This document shows positions 4,814 to 6,359 of a stretch of DNA of 6,359 nucleotides, one piece after another. How positions within the stretch are numbered: the stretch's first letter is position 1; each line of letters starts with the position of its first letter. The notes under the pieces were generated by a model that made no database searches, had not been told where the DNA came from, and saw only the letters and a program-made list of their open reading frames with translations. The stretch spans positions 1 through 6,359 of the forward strand of contig WGBL01000142.1 in the NCBI GenBank assembly GCA_015494375.1. Direction: 5' to 3'. Source of the stretch: Hyphomicrobiales bacterium (GTDB taxonomy: Bacteria > Pseudomonadota > Alphaproteobacteria > Rhizobiales > S144-23). The translations under genes were made by a program, and so were the position numbers.

Positions 4814-4881
4814 GAGCCAATGCCCCGAGAGCCGCCTAGAGAGCCCGCAAAAGCCGATAAGCCAATGAGCCGAGAGCGCCT
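4814..4881 (+). repeat. Duplicated start-codon region of cimA
   Basis: The segment at 4814-4837 (around the ATG at 4820) and the segment at 4859-4881 (around the ATG at 4865) are imperfect direct copies, matching at about 20 of 24 positions with one gap. Both contain GCCAATG followed by CGAGAG. The offset is 45 bp, so both ATGs share one frame, and the extra 15 codons give MPREPPREPAKADKP ahead of MSRERL. Confidence 0.7.
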
Positions 4882-6359
4882 CTATCTGTTCGACACCACC
4901 TTGCGCGACGGCGCCCAGACGCCGGGGGTCGACTTCTCGCTTGAAGACAAGATTCTGATTGCCAAGACGCTGGATGAGCTTGGCATCGACTATGTGGAGG
5001 GCGGCTTTCCGGGCGCCAATCCGATCGATACGGCGTTCTTTTCCAAGCGCCGCACATACGGCCACACCACCCTCACCGCCTTTGGCATGACCAAGCGCGC
5101 CGGCCGCTCGGCCGCCAACGACCCCGGGCTGCAGGGCGTCCTTCAGGGCGAGGCCGACGCCATCTGCCTGGTGGCCAAGGCCTGGGATTTCCATGTCCGC
5201 GTGGCGCTCGGGACGAGCAACGAGGAGAACCTCGAGGCGATCGCCCAATCGGTGGCCGCGATCATCTCGAGCGGCCGCGAGGCGATGATCGACTGCGAGC
5301 ACTATTTCGACGGCTATAAAAGCAATCCCGACTATGCCCTCGCCTGTGCCCGCACGGCCTATGAGGCCGGCGCCCGCTGGGTGGTGTTGTGCGATACCAA
5401 CGGCGGCACGCTGCCCGCCGAGATTGGCGAGATCGTGCGCGCCACCGCCGACGTTGTGCCGGGCAGCCATCTCGGCATCCACACCCACAACGATACCGAG
5501 AATGCGGTCGCCAACACCTTCGCCGCACTCGAAGCCGGGGTGCGCCAGATCCAGGGCACCATCAACGGCATCGGCGAGCGCTGCGGCAATGCCAACCTCA
5601 TCTCGATCATCCCCACCCTCATGCTCAAGGCCGACTATTGCGAGCGCTTCGAGATTGCGGTGACGCCCGAGCAACTCAAGCGCTTGACGCAAGTCTCGCG
5701 CCTGCTCGATGAGATCCTCAATCGCGCCCCCAACCGCCAGGCGCCCTATGTCGGCGAAAGCGCCTTTGCCACCAAGGCCGGCATCCATGCCTCGGCCATC
5801 ATCAAGAACCCCGAGACCTATGAGCACATCCGCCCCGAGCTTGTGGGCAACGAGCGCCGCCTGCTTGTCGGTGACCAGGCGGGCAAATCCAACATCCTCG
5901 CTGCGCTCTCCCAGATGGGCATCGACGTCGAGAAGGACGACGCCCGCATCGCCCGCCTGCTCGAGGTCGTCAAGGAGCGCGAGGCCATGGGCTATGCCTA
6001 TGAAGGCGCCGATGCCTCTTTCGAGCTCCTTGCGCGCCGGCTGCTCGGAGAGGTGCCTAACTATTTCACGGTCGATTCGTTTCGCGTCATGGTCGAGAAA
6101 CGCCACAACGCCAAGGGCGAGCTCGTCACCGTCTCGGAAGCCTCGGTCAAGGTTCTGATCAACAATGGCAATGGCAATGGCAGCCGTGGCGACAGTGGGG
6201 AAGGGGCGGAGGGCGCCAGTGGTGGGCACGGTGAGACGCAGACCCTCTGGTCGGTGGCCGAGGGCAACGGGCCTGTCAACGCCCTCGATCAGGCGCTGCG
6301 CAAGGACCTCGGACGCTATCAGAAATACATCGAGAACGTCGAACTCGTCGACTACAAGG
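4820..6359 (+). CDS. cimA: (R)-citramalate synthase, 3' end missing
   Basis: Condenses pyruvate with acetyl-CoA to citramalate, first step of the threonine-independent route to 2-oxobutyrate and isoleucine; cytosolic. Residues are counted from the Met at 4865. The catalytic DRE-TIM barrel opens with DTTLRDGAQ (10-18). The divalent-metal site is HTHND (206-210), with D15 and GERCGNANL (237-245). The EHYFDGYKSNP (145-155) and VGDQAGKSNI (335-344) motifs fit citramalate synthase better than 2-isopropylmalate or homocitrate synthase. The LeuA-like C-terminal domain, usually the site of isoleucine feedback, begins near 400. It is interrupted at about 434-458 by a Gly/Asn/Ser-rich insert, then resumes with AEGNGPVNALDQALRK. 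The frame is still open at the edge; family length suggests a few dozen residues are missing. ATG 4820 has a ribosome binding site and is preferred; ATG 4865 is in frame and closer to the usual family start. Confidence 0.93.
   Translation, partial: MPREPPREPAKADKPMSRERLYLFDTTLRDGAQTPGVDFSLEDKILIAKTLDELGIDYVEGGFPGANPIDTAFFSKRRTYGHTTLTAFGMTKRAGRSAANDPGLQGVLQGEADAICLVAKAWDFHVRVALGTSNEENLEAIAQSVAAIISSGREAMIDCEHYFDGYKSNPDYALACARTAYEAGARWVVLCDTNGGTLPAEIGEIVRATADVVPGSHLGIHTHNDTENAVANTFAALEAGVRQIQGTINGIGERCGNANLISIIPTLMLKADYCERFEIAVTPEQLKRLTQVSRLLDEILNRAPNRQAPYVGESAFATKAGIHASAIIKNPETYEHIRPELVGNERRLLVGDQAGKSNILAALSQMGIDVEKDDARIARLLEVVKEREAMGYAYEGADASFELLARRLLGEVPNYFTVDSFRVMVEKRHNAKGELVTVSEASVKVLINNGNGNGSRGDSGEGAEGASGGHGETQTLWSVAEGNGPVNALDQALRKDLGRYQKYIENVELVDYK
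6163..6180 (+). repeat. Hexanucleotide repeat (CAATGG)3 in cimA
   Basis: Three perfect copies of CAATGG encode Asn-Gly repeats at the start of the low-complexity insert in the C-terminal part of citramalate synthase. Six-base units keep the frame if the copy number changes. Confidence 0.85.

Larger units (their letters stand above)
4405..4819. other. Divergent spacer upstream of cimA
   Basis: About 415 bp without a credible gene. Open frames on both strands here lack ribosome binding sites, have Arg/Pro/Ser/Ala-rich products and resemble nothing known. Visible features are a G/C triplet-like stretch (about 4437-4456), a small hairpin GCGCT/AGCGC (4603-4607 with 4610-4614), the palindrome plus tandem repeat at 4681-4712, and the hairpin at the cimA ribosome binding site (4798-4812). 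No plus-strand -35/-10 pair stood out, so the cimA promoter is unassigned. Confidence 0.45.

Noticed and set aside
4377..4820. 147-codon minus-strand frame in the rpsB-cimA spacer
   Set aside because: It overlaps the rpsB promoter, has no ribosome binding site, and is rich in Arg/Pro/Ala/Ser like a random GC-rich frame.
4499..6229. 576-codon minus-strand open frame opposite cimA
   Set aside because: It is a shadow of the citramalate synthase frame, as in many high-GC genomes. The plus frame carries DTTLRDGAQ and HTHND motifs; the minus product has no recognisable domain.

Overview
The window looks like a GC-rich alphaproteobacterial chromosome, most likely from the Hyphomicrobiales (Rhizobiales). 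Three things point there. The first is the translation and nucleotide cluster rpsB-tsf-pyrH-frr, read in that order on the minus strand. The second is a ribosomal protein S2 with a C-terminal helix-hairpin-helix-like domain of the sort seen in that group. The third is palindromic intergenic DNA of a type common in these genomes. This placement is inference from gene order and protein style; no database was searched.

Layout, left to right. Positions 1-23 hold the first seven codons of frr (ribosome recycling factor, minus strand), cut by the window edge. Positions 24-343 are a non-coding spacer. It carries a small mobile-element-like insertion (175-322) with 16-bp terminal inverted repeats, flanking TA dinucleotides and a dense set of internal hairpins. 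pyrH (UMP kinase, GTG start) fills 344-1090, followed by a 234-bp spacer and tsf (elongation factor Ts, 1325-2254). A 544-bp spacer then separates tsf from rpsB (2799-4217). This rpsB codes for an S2 of 472 residues, about twice the length of E. coli S2. The extra length is an acidic Ser/Ala/Gly linker, an HhH-like domain and a repeat-built Ala/Lys/Glu tail.

A divergent region of about 600 bp (4218-4819) separates rpsB from the plus-strand gene cimA (citramalate synthase), which runs off the right edge. On the minus strand this region has a good sigma-70-type promoter for rpsB and a leader of about 150 nt with a strong hairpin. The cimA side shows no promoter I would defend. It has tandem repeats and a duplicated start-codon region that offers two in-frame ATGs 45 bp apart.

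Functionally, rpsB, tsf, pyrH and frr supply a small-subunit protein, the EF-Tu recycling factor, the UMP kinase that feeds pyrimidine nucleotide pools, and the post-termination ribosome splitting factor. They are probably read at least partly as one transcription unit from the promoter at 4376-4404. cimA belongs to isoleucine synthesis by the threonine-independent pyruvate route and is transcribed away from this cluster. I found no phage, CRISPR, toxin-antitoxin or defence genes. The observations most worth following are the inverted-repeat element between pyrH and frr, the expanded S2 tail and the rpsB leader.
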